A DNA stretch of 64,000 nucleotides from NCBI GenBank assembly GCA_963826505.1, contig CAWGXG010000007.1:682001-746000 (forward strand), read 5' to 3'. A model generated the notes under the pieces. The model was not told the origin of the DNA and did not search any database. It was given only the letters and a program-made list of their open reading frames with translations. Below are positions 63,872-64,000 of this stretch, piece after piece. Made by a program: the position numbers and the translations under genes. The first letter of the stretch is position 1; each line of letters starts with the position of its first letter. This stretch comes from CAWGXG01 sp963826505. Lineage in GTDB: Bacteria; Chloroflexota; Anaerolineae; Aggregatilineales; Aggregatilineaceae.

Positions 63872-64000
63872 ATGGCGAAAAAGTCGAAGGTGGCACGCGA
63901 ATATCACCGCAAGTACAAAGTGCGTGTGCGTAATCGCTGCCAGTACATTGACCCCCATTCGGGCAAGGTCTGCGGTCGGTCGCGCGGCTACATCCGTCGT
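63872..64000 (+). CDS. rpsZ: 30S ribosomal protein S14 (type Z), 3' end outside window
   Basis: The first 43 residues are visible: MAKKSKVAREYHRKYKVRVR, then RCQYIDPHSGKVCGRSRGYIR. Zinc-type S14 normally has a CXXC at this place; here the two cysteines are 10 residues apart because of an insertion of about eight residues. The second cysteine pair lies beyond the window. Confidence 0.88.
   Translation, partial: MAKKSKVAREYHRKYKVRVRNRCQYIDPHSGKVCGRSRGYIRR

Overview
The window is GC-rich and reads as one chromosomal stretch of an anaerobic, acetogenic-type bacterium, probably a Chloroflexota (Anaerolineae-like) lineage. That placement is an inference from several things: a bacterial carbonyl-branch Wood-Ljungdahl operon, a NapC/NirT cytochrome with an attached chain of c-type haem domains, FmrO-type rRNA methyltransferases, an enlarged ribosomal protein S12, and an uninterrupted str-S10-spc ribosomal cluster. 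No insertion sequence, prophage, CRISPR array, tRNA or rRNA gene was seen.

Layout. (1) 1-13.9 kb, plus strand: carbonyl branch of the Wood-Ljungdahl pathway. CO dehydrogenase (5' end cut by the window), acetyl-CoA synthase joined in one frame to the corrinoid protein small subunit, two CBS-domain proteins, corrinoid protein large subunit, its reductive activator, methyl-H4folate:corrinoid methyltransferase, a MetV-MetF reductase with its own promoter, and two CooC-type nickel ATPases. (2) 14-15.6 kb: glutamate dehydrogenase with a palindromic operator at its promoter. (3) 15.6-18.4 kb, minus: one multihaem cytochrome, 12 haem motifs once a frameshift is repaired. (4) 18.7-24.5 kb, minus: a tightly packed operon for a queuosine-precursor transporter, RsmI, TGT, two FmrO-family methyltransferases, a 50-residue protein, RsmE and a response regulator. 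(5) 24.7-31.6 kb: cytidine deaminase, RecO, acetyltransferase, peptidases, DNA polymerase III delta' and a GAF histidine kinase. (6) 31.6-34.8 kb: probable oriC with five TTATNCACA boxes, dnaA, and an AT-rich dnaA upstream region with palindromes and ten GANTC sites. (7) 34.8-52.3 kb: mixed housekeeping and cell-envelope genes. (8) 52.4-64 kb: rpsL-rpsG-fusA-tuf-rpsJ through rpsZ (3' end cut).

How the parts work together. CO dehydrogenase makes CO, MetVF and AcsE deliver the methyl group to the corrinoid protein, AcsV keeps the corrinoid reduced, CooC proteins mature the nickel centres, and AcsB joins methyl, CO and CoA. In the 19-24.5 kb operon, RsmI (C1402), the FmrO-type enzymes (G1405 in known members) and RsmE (U1498) all act on helix 44 at the ribosomal decoding centre, while TGT acts on the tRNA wobble base, so it looks like a decoding-site modification operon.

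Caution. At least eleven genes are broken by about fifteen single-base shifts, including rplE, which is normally essential. Most are cured by removing one base, often from a short homopolymer. The sequence therefore probably carries indel errors, and I annotate these genes as spanning CDSs with the shift noted.
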